Origin: Tulasnella sp. 424
Lineage: Eukaryota > Basidiomycota > Agaricomycetes > Cantharellales > Tulasnellaceae
Direction: 5' to 3'
Assembly: GCA_019633425.1 (NCBI GenBank)
Contig: WSUB01000034.1
Coordinates: 186,001-250,000 of the forward strand
Length of the DNA stretch: 64,000 nt
The notes under the pieces were generated by a model, which was given only the letters and a program-made list of their open reading frames with translations, searched no databases and was not told the origin of the DNA. Of this stretch, positions 12,501 to 23,447 are shown in pieces. How positions within the stretch are numbered: position 1 is the first letter of the stretch; the number at the start of each line of letters is the position of its first letter. The position numbers and the translations under genes are program-made.

Positions 12501-12510
12501 CAGTGTTCAT
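6546..12510 (-). CDS. Kinase-linker-NACHT-WD40 NLR protein
   Basis: Twelve exons assembled with consistent phases: 12510-12265, 12207-12031, 11969-11688, 11631-11440, 11379-11275, about 11212-10982, 10910-10771, 10713-10578, 10523-10481, 10428-8843, 8779-6817 and 6751-6546, about 1768 residues. Residues 1-300 form a tyrosine-kinase-like domain with Lys59 (VAIK), Glu87, catalytic loop HADIKPEN (Asp163) and DFG at 181. The loop lacks the usual Arg before Asp (non-RD type). Residues about 300-560 are a helical linker. NACHT follows, with P-loop GMAGRGKST near 580 and Walker B VLIVVDALDE near 665. From about 1125, thirteen WD40 repeats of about 43 residues lead into a degenerate last blade and a conserved tail. 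In fungal STAND proteins the WD40 region senses ligand, NACHT binds nucleotide and oligomerises, and the N-terminal domain is the effector. Here the effector would be a kinase, alone or with the helical linker. A split into two genes is possible but no stop or new start supports it. Confidence 0.85.
6890..8540 (-). repeat. WD40 coding repeats with high DNA similarity
   Basis: About thirteen tandem units of roughly 126-135 bp encode WD40 blades in the kinase-NLR gene. Units are very similar at DNA level; two adjacent units around 8100-8340 differ at only a few bases. Long antisense frames across this stretch are a by-product of the repeat periodicity. Confidence 0.85.
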
Positions 12511-13974
12511 CAAGGCGACGTTCGGATCTGACTCAAAGTATGTTCTAGTGCTCTTGGATGACCTGGCTGTGATTGCGGAAGAGGCATGACATGGGAAGGT
12601 TCAGCAAGGCCAAACGAAAACTACCGCGGGCGGCGCTTATTCAAGGATGACGAAATCTCTATCGTCCGTACCTTTCTGAGTAGTCTGAGATTTAGCAGTA
12701 TCAGAGGATGGGTATTCAATAATGCACACTAGAGTTTAGAGCGTAAAGTCAGGCGGTGGTGGATGGGTTCCGTTTCACTCTCGCCGAAGCAACGTGTTTG
12801 GTGCAACTGGTGTGTCCCACGTTTTTGACAAATGAAAAGGGACCCCTGTTACTCCTAATAAGGTTAGACAAATTGACCATACAGTACTTGAGGCAACGCC
12901 CACGTTCGGCTCGACGCCATGCTTAGTCCGTGACCCGAGCGTTATAAGAGGGTCTTTATTTTGCTGGTCTTGGCCATGGACGTCCTGTCCCCAAACACCC
13001 GCCCTCCCTTTGGCGCTGTTTACTCTGTCGTGTCAGACTCAGATCTAAAATGAGCTACATTTCTAACGCCTTGCAACATCACAGGCGGGCTCACGGTATC
13101 CCTTCGCATTTCATGTAGATTTGACCATGCCCGGTCGATGCAAATTTCGTCTGGCATTGAGATATTTTTGTAGATCTGTTACCACTCAGCGAATGTGCTC
13201 AACTTTCGTTTGAATAGATATTGTGTGTAAAGAAATGTTCTCCAGTCCACCAACGATGTAGCAAAGCGAGTATAGCTACTTGCAATGGCGGTGTGTATTT
13301 GTATGGCGGTCATAGATCAGTCAACTCTTTTTTAACTCACCTGTAGTCATGGAAATGCGGCAATCCAGTCATCCAGATTCCGGACCACATCCCTACCCTA
13401 AACTTCATCGAATAAAACAGCGCAGAATAAATGTCTATAGCCTCCGGTGGCCAGATGATGCAGAACAGGAAGAGGTAAAAGCCAGATTGGATGTTGTGTG
13501 GATCTTATTCGCTTGGTTCTGTCGGCCGCGCCCCCTAGTATCTGGTGAGACTCTGGAGTTAGCTCCTTGTCTAGATCCTTGCAGACCGGGAACCGCTTTC
13601 CTTCCGCCTTTCTCTTGGTCAGCAGGAACATATTGGTCGATAGCACTTAAGCTTACGTACTTGCCTTGAATACACACCATCCCTTGGAGGTCCGCGGATG
13701 AATATCTTATACCATGCCGCTCAGGCCTAATGGCCATTTTTAGTACTCTTTGGACAGTAGGGATACCGTTTCGGCATACTGCGATGATGAGTCCTGGAGT
13801 GATAACGGACCGTTAACGGAAGTGAGATGGTCGCACGCCTATAACGAGCGCGCGGACAGCTTTGCGAATAAAAATTCCGTTGGTTTTCGAAGCGTACAAC
13901 AAGAGAAATATCCGGAAGAATGTTGTACATCCCGACAAGAGGCATAAATATCGGTACCAGTGGCGACACTCTGA
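12511..13974. other. Intergenic, no supported gene
   Basis: This holds the upstream region of the kinase-NLR gene, partly similar to 1919-2040, and the 3-prime flank of the CCDC47-like gene. Short open frames around 13350-13740 on both strands show no recognisable protein, consistent start or introns, and I do not call them. Confidence 0.5.
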
Positions 13975-15518
13975 TCACTGCTTGAACACCATCTTGCCCT
14001 GAGCCTTTCGGAGTGCCTTCTTGCGTTCCTTCTCTTCGTACTGCGGCACGAATGGAGACTGTGAGCATCCCCCTCCGGTATGAGTGAGGGCTTTTCAACA
14101 TACTTTGCGTTGCTGTTCAACGGTCATGCCGGCGTATTTTTCTTCCTCGGCTTTTCGTTTGGCAGCCCGCTTGGCCTCTTCAGCCTGCATGAATGACGGC
14201 GAATTAGACCCCGTTGATCGCCATCAGTGACATGAGCAAGGACTTACAGCCTCTTTTTCCTCCTCGGTGGGTTCCGCGAACTCCTTGGTGAGGGTAGCAT
14301 CGAGTTCGGTTCGAGCCTTAATGAGTTTTCGGGTAATGTGCTGCGCCACGAAAGGGTATTAGAGAAGGAGCTCATTGTTCAATATCGAAGAGATATTATA
14401 TACCTCGTCCTTGAAGGTTGGCTTGGTGTCCAACCAGTCAATCAAGTCAAATACAGCCTGGACCAATGGAATGGTGACGCCAGACTCGGACTTGCGAGGA
14501 AGGGTGAGCGAAAGGATGACGCGTCGTTCCTTCTTCGAAGCTGGGATGGGGCCAGTAACTGGGCGTTTCTCGGGTTGGTCAGAGATCTGTGAAGGGTAGT
14601 CGAATGGGTGTGAGCGGACGTAATGGAAGGACGTAACACGAGAATACGGACCACGAAAGACCTGAAGTACCGATTGATGGTGGGATCCGCGAGCCTCGAG
14701 ATAAGCTTAGTCCCAGCAGGAGACTTGAGAACAAGTTCCGTGACGTCGGTATGTTCAGACATGAGGCAGGCATTGGCCGGCAACAGCGAGCTGTCGGTGG
14801 TTTTAGTGAAGTACGTCTTGAAATCCCATGTGGCGAGGTCAACGATCGGTGCTTTAGACATGAAGAAAGCACATACCAAGTCGAAGCGCTCTTTGCGAGT
14901 CTGTTTAATATGGTACTTGGAGACGATGCCGAAAACGAATGGTGGCGCGGATTCAGCGGAGAGCTTGAAGTCCAGAGTGACCACGTCGTCGCGAGAGTAT
15001 TCCAAGTCGACCATAGACCATCCGAATTCGTAGACGGCCTGTAGGATGTCCTGGCGAGGGAATAGATTGAACACGGTTTGGAGATATGCGACCGCGCGCC
15101 GTCCGGTGGAAAAGAGCATATAGTCTGTAGGACCATCAGCCAGAATAGTATCTTCGTTTCCGGGTTTTGCGAATTGCGCATCATAGAGTGCGATATGAGC
15201 TTTCACCCTGTTAGAAAAGGAGGAGTCCGCGGAGTGAGCACTTTCCGCAGTTGACAGCAGTTTTTTTTTGGCACAGCGGATCGCAGCTTACCATGCATTC
15301 ACCCTAGTCGAATTCAACTTGGTACCGAAGATACCGGAGATCAGGTAGAGGAGTACGACTGTGACGACGAGTCCCTCGAGCATGAACTCGGCCGGCCGAA
15401 AAGTGAGACGACCGTATCTGAACTCCAGTCCCTCGTAGCCCTCTCGTGGAAAGTCTACCGGGCTAGGAGACAGGAGTTTTGCAATACCCCCAGGTCCCAA
15501 ATTTGCAATGATGTCCAT
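13975..15518 (-). CDS. CCDC47-like ER membrane protein (DUF1682)
   Basis: Six exons: 15518-15292, 15207-14652, 14586-14404, 14340-14248, 14184-14104 and 14040-13975, summing to 401 residues in frame. The N-terminus has one hydrophobic span (around LEGLVVTVVLLYLISG). It is followed by the long DUF1682 body (GRRAVAYLQTVFNLFPRQDI, then a segment with FDLVCAFFMSKAP). The tail is a Lys/Glu/Arg-rich coiled coil ending in QGKMVFKQ. CCDC47 family proteins sit in the ER membrane. In animals they belong to the PAT complex, which helps multipass proteins fold at the translocon, and they affect ER calcium. The gene is divergent from the PROPPIN gene, with 233 bp between the start codons. Confidence 0.9.
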
Positions 15519-15751
15519 GGGTTTGAGGAATGAAGGGGGATGCCGCCGGGAGGTGGGGGGATGGGGGAAGAGTGGAAAGGAGATTGCGTCTTGCCTTTGA
15601 ATCATGGCCACGTGCTCCAATGTCAGTCTTTCTACAGACGCTTTGGACTCTGCCAATCCCTTCCTGTGACCCGACGTTCCTTTCATTCACCACACCAACT
15701 ACCCTCTAAACCAGGCTAGACGGCCCCTACTATATTCTCCGTAATACCCAA
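15519..15751. promoter_or_regulatory. Shared divergent promoter region (CCDC47-like / HSV2-like)
   Basis: Only 233 bp separate the two opposed start codons, so both promoters and 5-prime leaders must fit here or overlap the first exons. No clear TATA box was picked out. Bidirectional use is inferred from the spacing. Confidence 0.5.
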
Positions 15752-17571
15752 ATGCATCGTGGACGGGCCTCTATCACCTCCACAGCCCCTACCAACATCG
15801 TCGACGCCCGGTTCGATGCGGACTGCAGTATATTCGCTACATCAACACCACATGGCTTCGCGGTGTACAAGACGAACCCTCTGAAGTTGCTAAGAAGGAG
15901 AAGTAAGTTATCCAGTCTATGCCCAATCCGGTCCTGCGGACGGGGCATGCCTGCCGTTGGGGTGGTAGACCTCATGCCACACTTTCTCGCTTTCTATTGT
16001 AGACCTGACTGGCACCATCAGCAAGATCCTCCCCTTGCACTCCACCAACCTAATCTTCCTCGTCGGTGGAGGTCGCAACCCTCAATACCCGCCCAACAAA
16101 GTCATCCTATGGGACGAAGCTCTCGGCAAAGTGGTCGGCGAAATCGAGTTCAGCGAGCAAGTTAGGGGTCTTGCATGCCGACGGGGAACGCTCGTCGTCG
16201 CTCTCAAGAGGCGAGTGGTGCAGTTTGAGGTTTCTCCGCAAGGAATCGTGAAGACTAGAGAATGGGACACCTGCGACAACGAACGAGGTGAGTTGCAGTG
16301 AGACAACCAAATCTCGGGTCCGGTCCAGATAAGCATGAACCGCTCAGGGGCTGGCCCATACGCGTCCTAGAACGCGTTGAATGACATTTTGGCTGAGGCT
16401 GACGATGGCCTTTGTGATTTCGGAAACGCAGGTCTTGTCGCTCTCGCCACAGCAGAGGGGTCAACCCTCCTCATTATGCCAGGTCCACCGGGACCGAACA
16501 GAGGTCACGTCAGGCTCGTCCACCTCAAGCCGTGCCCACCGAAGCCACCACCATCACCTCCGCCAAACACGCTTCCAACCAAAGAACCCAGCTCTTCTTC
16601 GAGTTTCGCGCCTCCGCGAGATCCGGTGTCGATCATCAAAGCTCACACCACCTCGCTTTCATGCCTGGCCGTGACGCGTTCCGGCAGATACCTTGCTACA
16701 ACATCGTCACGCGGCACGTTACTGCGGGTCTGGGATGCTTTAAACGGGCAGATGGTCCGGGAGTTTAGAAGAGGGGCGGACCAGGCGTTCATCTACGGTA
16801 TCGCGTTCAGACCGGACGAGGCGGAGATTTGCGTCTGGAGTGACAAGGGGACCATCCACATCTTTAAGATCCACGAGTCTGAGGGCGCTGGGTAAGATAC
16901 ACCCTAATGTGACTCTCAAGTTGCAAGCTGTGTGTTACTGACTCAAGGATGACTCTTTGACGCCTAGAAATCGCGTTTCGGCATTTTCTTCTTTATCCGC
17001 CTACCTTCCCAAATATGTAGGCTCGGAATGGTCTTACGCGGAGTTCCGTCTTCCATCTTCGTCCAAACACATCGCGCTCTCTGCGGCTTCTGCTGGTACC
17101 GTGATTCAGGCACCAGATCCGGACGCAGCGGAAGAGGAGAAAGCGACCGTCGGCTGGATCCAAGTGCCTTTACCGCCAATCGTCCCTCCACCAGCACCAG
17201 TATCCTCCTCGCCACCATCGAAATCCTCAAGGCAGCCCTCTTCGTCTTCCTCTAAACCTGGTACCCCTCAGCAACCGCCGCCCCCGAGGACCGAGTATCA
17301 ACTAGTTGCCCTCGCGTTCTCAGGCGGGTGGTACAGACTCTCTCCGTCCCCCTCCTCGACAACTGCATCATCATCTCGCTCGTCTTCGTTTGGCGAGAGT
17401 GGGAGCGTCAGTCGACCTGGGTTCTTCCGACCGTCCCCGTCCATCGCGTCCTCTAGACCGACGGAGAAAGGGAAGGAGAGGGCGCAGAACCAGGAAAGAG
17501 ATGAAGGGAAAGCGCGGCGGAAGTGTCAGATACTAGAGTACAAGCGGTTTGGAGAATGGGACGGGTGGTAA
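15752..17571 (+). CDS. HSV2: PROPPIN phosphoinositide-binding WD40 protein (HSV2/WIPI3-4 type)
   Basis: Four exons (15752-15902, 16003-16287, 16432-16891, 16968-17571) give 499 residues in frame. The sequence carries seven-blade propeller features and the PROPPIN signature EFRRG near residues 256-260, followed by IYGIAFRPDE; this basic motif binds PtdIns3P and PtdIns(3,5)P2. Blade sequences include FATSTPHGFAVYKTNP at the N-terminus and CLAVTRSGRYLATTSSRG just before the signature. Inserts rich in Pro/Ser near residues 180-205 and 365-455 make it longer than the yeast protein (about 450). HSV2/WIPI4-type proteins act at autophagosome and endosome membranes. Assignment to the family is firm. 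Choosing HSV2 over ATG18 rests on overall resemblance only. Confidence 0.88.
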
Positions 17572-18110
17572 TGAGCGATCAGGTCTCGCGGCGGTAAGAG
17601 AGCTTTACCCACAGGCTTTTGCAGTTGATATATTCCCCTTTCATCTCTTTACAATGTCCCTCCCGGCTTCGTCTCGATCACGACTGTCTAGATATCTCTC
17701 GTACTCTCATCTCATGATCTCATGTTCTTCATCATTATCTCTACTCCCGCCTACACTCTGCTCTCTCAACTGCATGTACTCTGTCTGTGTTATCGCTTCT
17801 TTTTTTTCCCGTTTCTTTTCATATTCCAGGGGTTTATCTTGCAATCATTACTCGCATTATTCCATAGTGTACATCTTCCTCTCTTATAAATGATCGGGCT
17901 GGATGTCTACCCATCAACCTTGTTGCATCGGCCTCCGTGCCATTTCGAAGGCGCACTGCGCAACCAAAGAGTCTGCAAAAAGCCACATTGCGGCTTATAA
18001 TAGAATGCCCGTAAGCCCCAAAGTTTAATATCCAGAATAGGCTACAGAACGCCCAGGATCAGCCAAAGAACTCTCGGACCAGCTGACAGACATACGAGAG
18101 CTCTTCTCCT
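17572..18110. other. Convergent 3-prime region
   Basis: T/C-rich sequence from 17640 to 17890 fits the 3-prime untranslated region of the PROPPIN gene. The right part is the 3-prime flank of the small minus-strand gene. No gene was seen. Confidence 0.5.
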
Positions 18111-18613
18111 TCAGGGCACGTAAATCGGCTCGCCCTTGTAACTCAGCCCGTCCGGATCAAGGACATTCTCTCGAAGTCGTCCTGAAATATCCCCTATGAC
18201 GGTTTTCCCGCGTTCCATGCCTCTCCAGGACGACGCGATACTCCACGCTTCGGCGCACGCTCGACTGGTCTCGTTGAGCGTCTCCAGCTCGAGCTCGCCT
18301 TTGCGGTGGAGAGCAACTATGACTGAACCATTTCAAAATCCTCAGCTTTTCTATCCTCAAAATACTTACGCGATACGAACTCACCTTCGCATAACCGATT
18401 AAACCCCAGCGCCCATTGATTAACGCCATCTGCGGCGTTTTGGTGGACCGTCGAGTCCACGATGAGGTAAGAGGGCGCAAGTGCGATGAGCTTGCGGAGG
18501 TCGGGTTGGACGATCGAGCCTCCGTCCTGTGTCATTTTGGAGAGGACTTTTAACACTGTTTCGTTGAAATTGAGGCCTTTGCCAATGGGCGGCGGTGTCG
18601 CGGGGTCGGGCAT
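18111..18613 (-). CDS. Small protein of unknown function (about 146 aa)
   Basis: Two exons, 18613-18385 and 18322-18111, join in frame to 146 residues, from MPDPATPPPIGKG to a TGA stop after GEPIYVP. A second donor (GTAAGT at 18369) would add five residues without changing frame, so the exon-1 end is uncertain. The protein is soluble and mixed helical, with no signal peptide, membrane span or motif that I recognise. Codon-like composition and clean splice signals support a real gene. Its 3-prime end faces that of the PROPPIN gene. Confidence 0.65.
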
Positions 18614-19505
18614 TGGTTTCGACTGTTAAATGAAGAGTGAGTCCTAGTGGAGCTAGTGGGTTAAATTGTGTTCAGAATCTGCTCTGGTATTTCAAGCCCC
18701 TTCGGTCTCGGGCAGCGCTTCAGAACCCAAGTTCTGGTGTCGATCGGTGGCCAGGGGGGTGTGGGATGGGATAAATGGAACCGCGGGAAAATTGACATTT
18801 GTTCCAGTTTGCGCTGGGGTTCGAGGTTCGCGTCACCAGATCTGTGCAGTCATCCTGGGCTTTTTGTCTTCGAAGATACGAAGCAGGAGCGTACCCTTGA
18901 CGCGTTTTAAAACGTGTCTAGTCGAGCTAATCGAGTAGATCTTCTGGTCGCAGACCCCCACGGTGCTTGTAGAGCTTGTGGATCAGCAAATCCCATCCTC
19001 CACGGGAAGCGGGAAAGTTGTGACCGAAGATGCGCTTCTCCCGGGCCGGCCATATCTGCTGAGCTCGTTAATGCGTACCTTCAGTCAATATTGCTGTATC
19101 GAGACGTGATACGATGAATAAAAGCTTCGATGCTATTTTGAGGCTTGCGAATTGCAATTCTCGAGATGATATTAATGTACGCATTCGGTCGAAATTGAAA
19201 TCTTGGGAAGATGGGAGCGACTTCATGTCCTCGGACGAGCATTACTTACACGCAGAGGACCCCCACACGCCTCGAAGGATCAGAAGCAGTTGGAGAGAGG
19301 CTGGATGGGGCTAGATATCCCGGAGGTGGCGGTTTGCAAGGCGTGATCTCCGCGGGTCTCTCCAACTACAAAGCTCTGTAATCAAAATCGCGTTGGTTCC
19401 GATTGAGCCCCCCTCCCCTTCTCCCCTCCGTGTCGACCCGCCCCCTCTCCTCTGTTTCTTATTAACCTAGGTAAGCACTTGGTCATCTTTCCCCCGTTTT
19501 CCACA
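18614..19505. other. Intergenic upstream of G6PD
   Basis: Short unsupported frames only. A C-rich stretch at about 19410-19450, shortly before the G6PD start, fits a core promoter and leader. No RNA gene was found. Confidence 0.5.
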
Positions 19506-21663
19506 ATGTCTCCGTCGCTGCCAAAGCCCGTCTGTGACGCCATAACCCGCGTCATCAACGTTGTCTCTTGGACTGGTCAAACTGATTCCACCGTCGCATC
19601 CAGTCCCTCCACCACCACCACCGATCAACCTAAGATGGCACATCACGCACATCATCAACGCAGAGAATCCGGTCTCATCCCGTCGATGTTAACTCATAAT
19701 CATGAGCTCAAGTCGAATACCTTGGTCGTCGGTCAGTCGCGCGCGTCATAATTCTGTCCAGGGTTTCTGGCATTCAACCGTTTTCGATCCCGTCCACTTA
19801 CAGTTCTCGGTGCCTCTGGAGATCTCGCAAAGAAAAAGGTTGGCATCTACTACAATGCCTAGAGGGTGTATCTGACATGTTCCGACCCATCGGTAGACCT
19901 TCCCCGCGATCTTTGGGCTCTATCGAGAGGGCTTCCTGCCCAAAGACCTCCACATCGTTGGTTACGCTCGGACAAAAATGGATAAGGAAGAGTTCCACAA
20001 ACGTGAAGTATCCTATATCAAGAATCCGGCCGATGACCCAGACGTGCAAAAGAAGATCGAGGCCTTCCAGAGCATCAGCACGTACGTCGCTGGTGCATAC
20101 GACAAGGACGAGGACTTCCAAGCTCTCGAAAAGCACCTCCAAGAGATCGAATCTCAATATCCAACCGAGGAGCGAAATCGGATATTCTACTTTGCCTTGC
20201 CTCCAAGCGTCTTCTTGCCCGTTGCCGCCGGTCTTAAGAAGAACAACTATACAGAGAGAGGCGTAAACCGCATCATCGTCGAAAAGCCATTCGGAAAGGA
20301 CCTGCAATCCTCTCGCGACATGATGTCGAAGCTCAAGGCCGACTGGCAGGAGGATGAGACCTTCCGGATTGACCACTACCTCGGCAAGGAGATGGTCAAG
20401 AACATGCTGGTCTTGCGATTTGCCAACATCGCGTTCAGCGCTGCTTGGGACAAGAACTCGATTAGCAATGTTCAAATCACGTTCAAGGAGCCATTCGGTA
20501 CCGAGGGTCGTGGTGGCTACTTTGACGAGTTCGGTATTATCAGGGATATTCAGCAAAACCGTGAGTCGACCGTAGCGTTTGTCCTCACCCTCGCTCTTGG
20601 AGCTCATTCCTCCCACAGATCTTCTGCAGGTCTTGACTGTCCTAACTATGGAGCGGCCCGTTTCGTTCTCGGCCGAAGACATCCGTGATGAAAAAGTGGG
20701 TCGTCTCCTCGTTCTTTATCAGATAACCACAACGGCGCTTACGAAACCTTTTTGATCGGGGTTAATTTATCTTAATTTAGGTGAAAGTTCTCCGCGCCAT
20801 CCCAGCCATCGAAAAGAAGGACGTTCTCCTCGGCCAATACGTTTCGGCCAACGGCAAGCCAGGTTATTTGGATGACGATACTGTTCCTAAAGGCTCCGTT
20901 TGCCCGACGTTTGCGGCTCTCACTCTCTGGATCAACAACCCTCGATGGGAAGGCGTTCCCTTCATCTTGAAAGCGGGCAAAGGTACCGTCTATGCACTTC
21001 CTTTACGCAGATAAATGGAACTGATCGTACCCTTGCATTTTCTAGCTTTGAACGAGGCGAAGGTCGAAGTCCGTATCCAATACAAAGACGTGACTTCGGG
21101 TATCTTCAAAGACATCGCTCGCAACGAACTCGTCATCCGAATCCAACCCAGTGAAGCCGTGTACATTAAGATGAACGTGAAGACTCCCGGCTTGGTCACT
21201 CGTGCCATGCCAACCGAGATGGACTTGACGTACAAGAGGAGATTCACGGATACGAAGATCCCAGAGGCTTACGAAGCATTGATTTTGGACGCGTTCAAGG
21301 GAGACCATTCGAATTTCGTTCGAGATGACGAGTTGGACGCTGCCTGGAAGGTGCGGACTTGCTAATAACGGTCTTACGGGAGTCAAACGCTAACCCCGAC
21401 GGGGCTATTTTCTCAAGATCTTCACCCCTATCCTTCATTGGATCGAGGGCAAAGACGGTCCATCTCCGAGACCAGCTCCTTACCCCTACGGCTCTCGCGG
21501 ACCGAACGAGTTGGAGGGGTTCATTCAAGGGTACGGATATAAACGAACCGATGCTAGCTAGTGAGTGCAAATATTCCCCCGCTTCCAAAGCGACCCACCG
21601 AAGCACGCTGACGTACTTACTCCTCACAGCGTCTGGCCTGTTACCAATGTTGCAAACTTGTAA
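19506..21663 (+). CDS. ZWF1: Glucose-6-phosphate 1-dehydrogenase
   Basis: Catalyses glucose-6-phosphate + NADP+ to 6-phosphogluconolactone + NADPH, the first step of the oxidative pentose phosphate pathway. Eight exons (19506-19731, 19804-19838, 19897-20560, 20619-20695, 20781-20982, 21046-21350, 21418-21560, 21630-21663) give 561 residues in frame. The NADP-binding motif [10 protein letters not shown] starts near residue 78. The substrate-binding and catalytic motif RIDHYLGKE is near residue 244, and VEKPFGKD is near 215. Exon 2 is only 35 nt and carries the nucleotide-binding motif. Residues 1-75 form an extension rich in Ser, Thr and His, making the protein longer than the yeast enzyme (505). 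A second in-frame ATG (MAHHAHH, near 19635) could give a shorter form. Function is certain; the start is moderately certain. Confidence 0.96.
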
Positions 21664-22009
21664 ACGTCGTCATCGCTGCTCAGATTTTTCTTGAAAACTG
21701 TAGTTGTGTTGTAATGTGTAATGGCGGCAATGAGTATTGTGAACACGATTATGCTAGGTTATCGGCGAGAGTGGTATGATGACGAAGCCTCCAATCCTGC
21801 ATCTGGTAGATCGAGGAACTACCAAGCCTGCAGGCCTGGGAGGTATCAGTATTTCGTTGCTACGATGTTGTCATTAGAGCCCACCAGGACCATATACGAA
21901 CGCAAACGACAATCTCAAGAGCTTGAAAATTCTCCTGCTGGTGAAATTTTCTACTCTGAGTTTCCGTGGGATGTCGTTATATATTCTTGGGCATGTTTTC
22001 AGGTGGTTT
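21664..22009. other. 3-prime flank of G6PD
   Basis: No gene seen. A TATA-like TTATATATT occurs at about 21978-21986, roughly 30 bases before the possible RNA described next. Confidence 0.4.
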
Positions 22010-22423
22010 CAAACCTAACCACTAAAGCGATGGTTGTTGGTGATGTCGTAGCCCGCGGACCTCGATGTACACTCTGAAAATACACGTCCAAGGAGCCACT
22101 GATAGCTGTTGAGCTATCGATGGCCTGTGAGGAAAGTCCACCTCTCTCCGACATCGAGTTGTTCGCCTCAAGCCGAAATAGAGTAGGAGGTTGGGGGTAG
22201 TGGTTGTGCTCGCCATCTTACACATCCTCAGCTAACAGCAACACAAGAAGGAGTATATTGACAAGGATTAGACTACAATAATTACTGGTAGCGAGAGGTT
22301 GACTAAGCCTTGCGGGGTGCAGAGACTTCGAAGGCGAAAGACCTGACCAAAGCCGCGCGGTCAGTCCACAATGCGAGCTACTAGTTCACTCTAGATCGAC
22401 AAAACGTTGACTTATCTTTTTTT
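22010..22423 (+). ncRNA. Possible structured RNA, RNase P/MRP-like (weak)
   Basis: The motif GAGGAAAGTCC near 22130 resembles conserved region I of RNase P/MRP RNAs. Immediately before it lies a strong hairpin (7-bp stem GATAGCT/AGCTATC with a GTTG loop, 22102-22119), where such RNAs carry helix P3. A T7 run at 22417-22423 could end a Pol III transcript, and a TATA-like box lies about 30 bases before the proposed start. Against this, I could not find a convincing partner strand for helix P4 or a closing P1 helix. Treat it as a lead only. Confidence 0.2.
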
Positions 22424-23447
22424 CGGGGGGGCTGTCCGCGGGTGGAGTCTTCGGGGGGATGGCGGGCCTGGCGACTTCCGGACAGGGAGCTATCCCATGG
22501 AAACTGCAAGCAGGAGTCACACAGGAAAACGTTAGAAACTAGGCGGACGAAAGTCGACAAGAAGGCTTGACAATGACTTACTCGACAGGCCCTTACCGAT
22601 CGCCCCATTGCCCAGAACCGTGCCTCCCCGCCGGGACCGCGACACACTCCCCCTCCCTTGTAGGCGGAGGACATGGCGGACCAGTCAAAGGATTTCACGG
22701 AGGTGGGATGAGCGCCCCCGCAGACCATAGTTTTATCGCTACGCATCGTTTTCGGTGGGTGTCTTGACTAAGGCTGGAACGCCTTAAAGGTTGCTGGAGG
22801 GCTTGGTGGTGGTAGAAGGAAGGAAGCGGGAGCCAGCGGGACCCCCTTTTTGTACGAGTGAGTTTGCTCAGGAACATGTTGTGATTGTCGACTGTATGAC
22901 GTAACGCGGACTTTGCTGCAAAGCACTGGCTAAGATCAGTCTCTTGCTTGTAGCCGACGCAAGGCCACTCTGAAAAGGTATTGAACTGGTATACATTCAG
23001 ATTTGTTTGTTTTCTGGGTGCTGAGGAAGGACGAAGTGGATTTTCTCGAAGCGCCGAACAGCGTCCCGCGCACAACGCGAGGGTGCTTCAGAGCAACACC
23101 TTGCGTACAACTGAGACATTACAGACTTAAGAATGTCATGCATTGATACATGCTGATTAAGATACATAGAAAGTGGATCTGCTTGTTGTTGTTGTCGGCT
23201 GCTACGCGCGTTAAAAGCCGGGTCCGCCTTCAGTCGAAATTCCAACTACTCTTCCACTGCATTAGCCCTCTTCTCAGCTCTTCCTTACTCTCTCATTCAT
23301 TTGCACTCCTATTACTCCACACCTAGAAGGCAATAGATACTCAGGCGTTCGTCGAGGTAGGGCGTTGTTCGTGTTGGAAGACCAGGCAAGTTCGCCCTCG
23401 CTGACTTTTATGCAGTTTGTGACCGCCGCCACACAGCCTTCTCAACA
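22424..23447. other. Intergenic, no supported gene
   Basis: Contains short frames on the minus strand around 22400-23250 without recognisable domains. A pyrimidine-rich stretch before 23448 fits the leader of the F-box-like gene. Confidence 0.45.

Noticed and set aside
13398..13740. Small open frames on both strands left of the CCDC47-like gene
   Set aside because: They overlap each other, show no homology that I recognise, and have no consistent splice structure.
19798..20682. Open frame of about 294 codons antisense to G6PD
   Set aside because: It is a shadow of a highly biased coding strand. It spans real introns and exons of G6PD and has no family resemblance.
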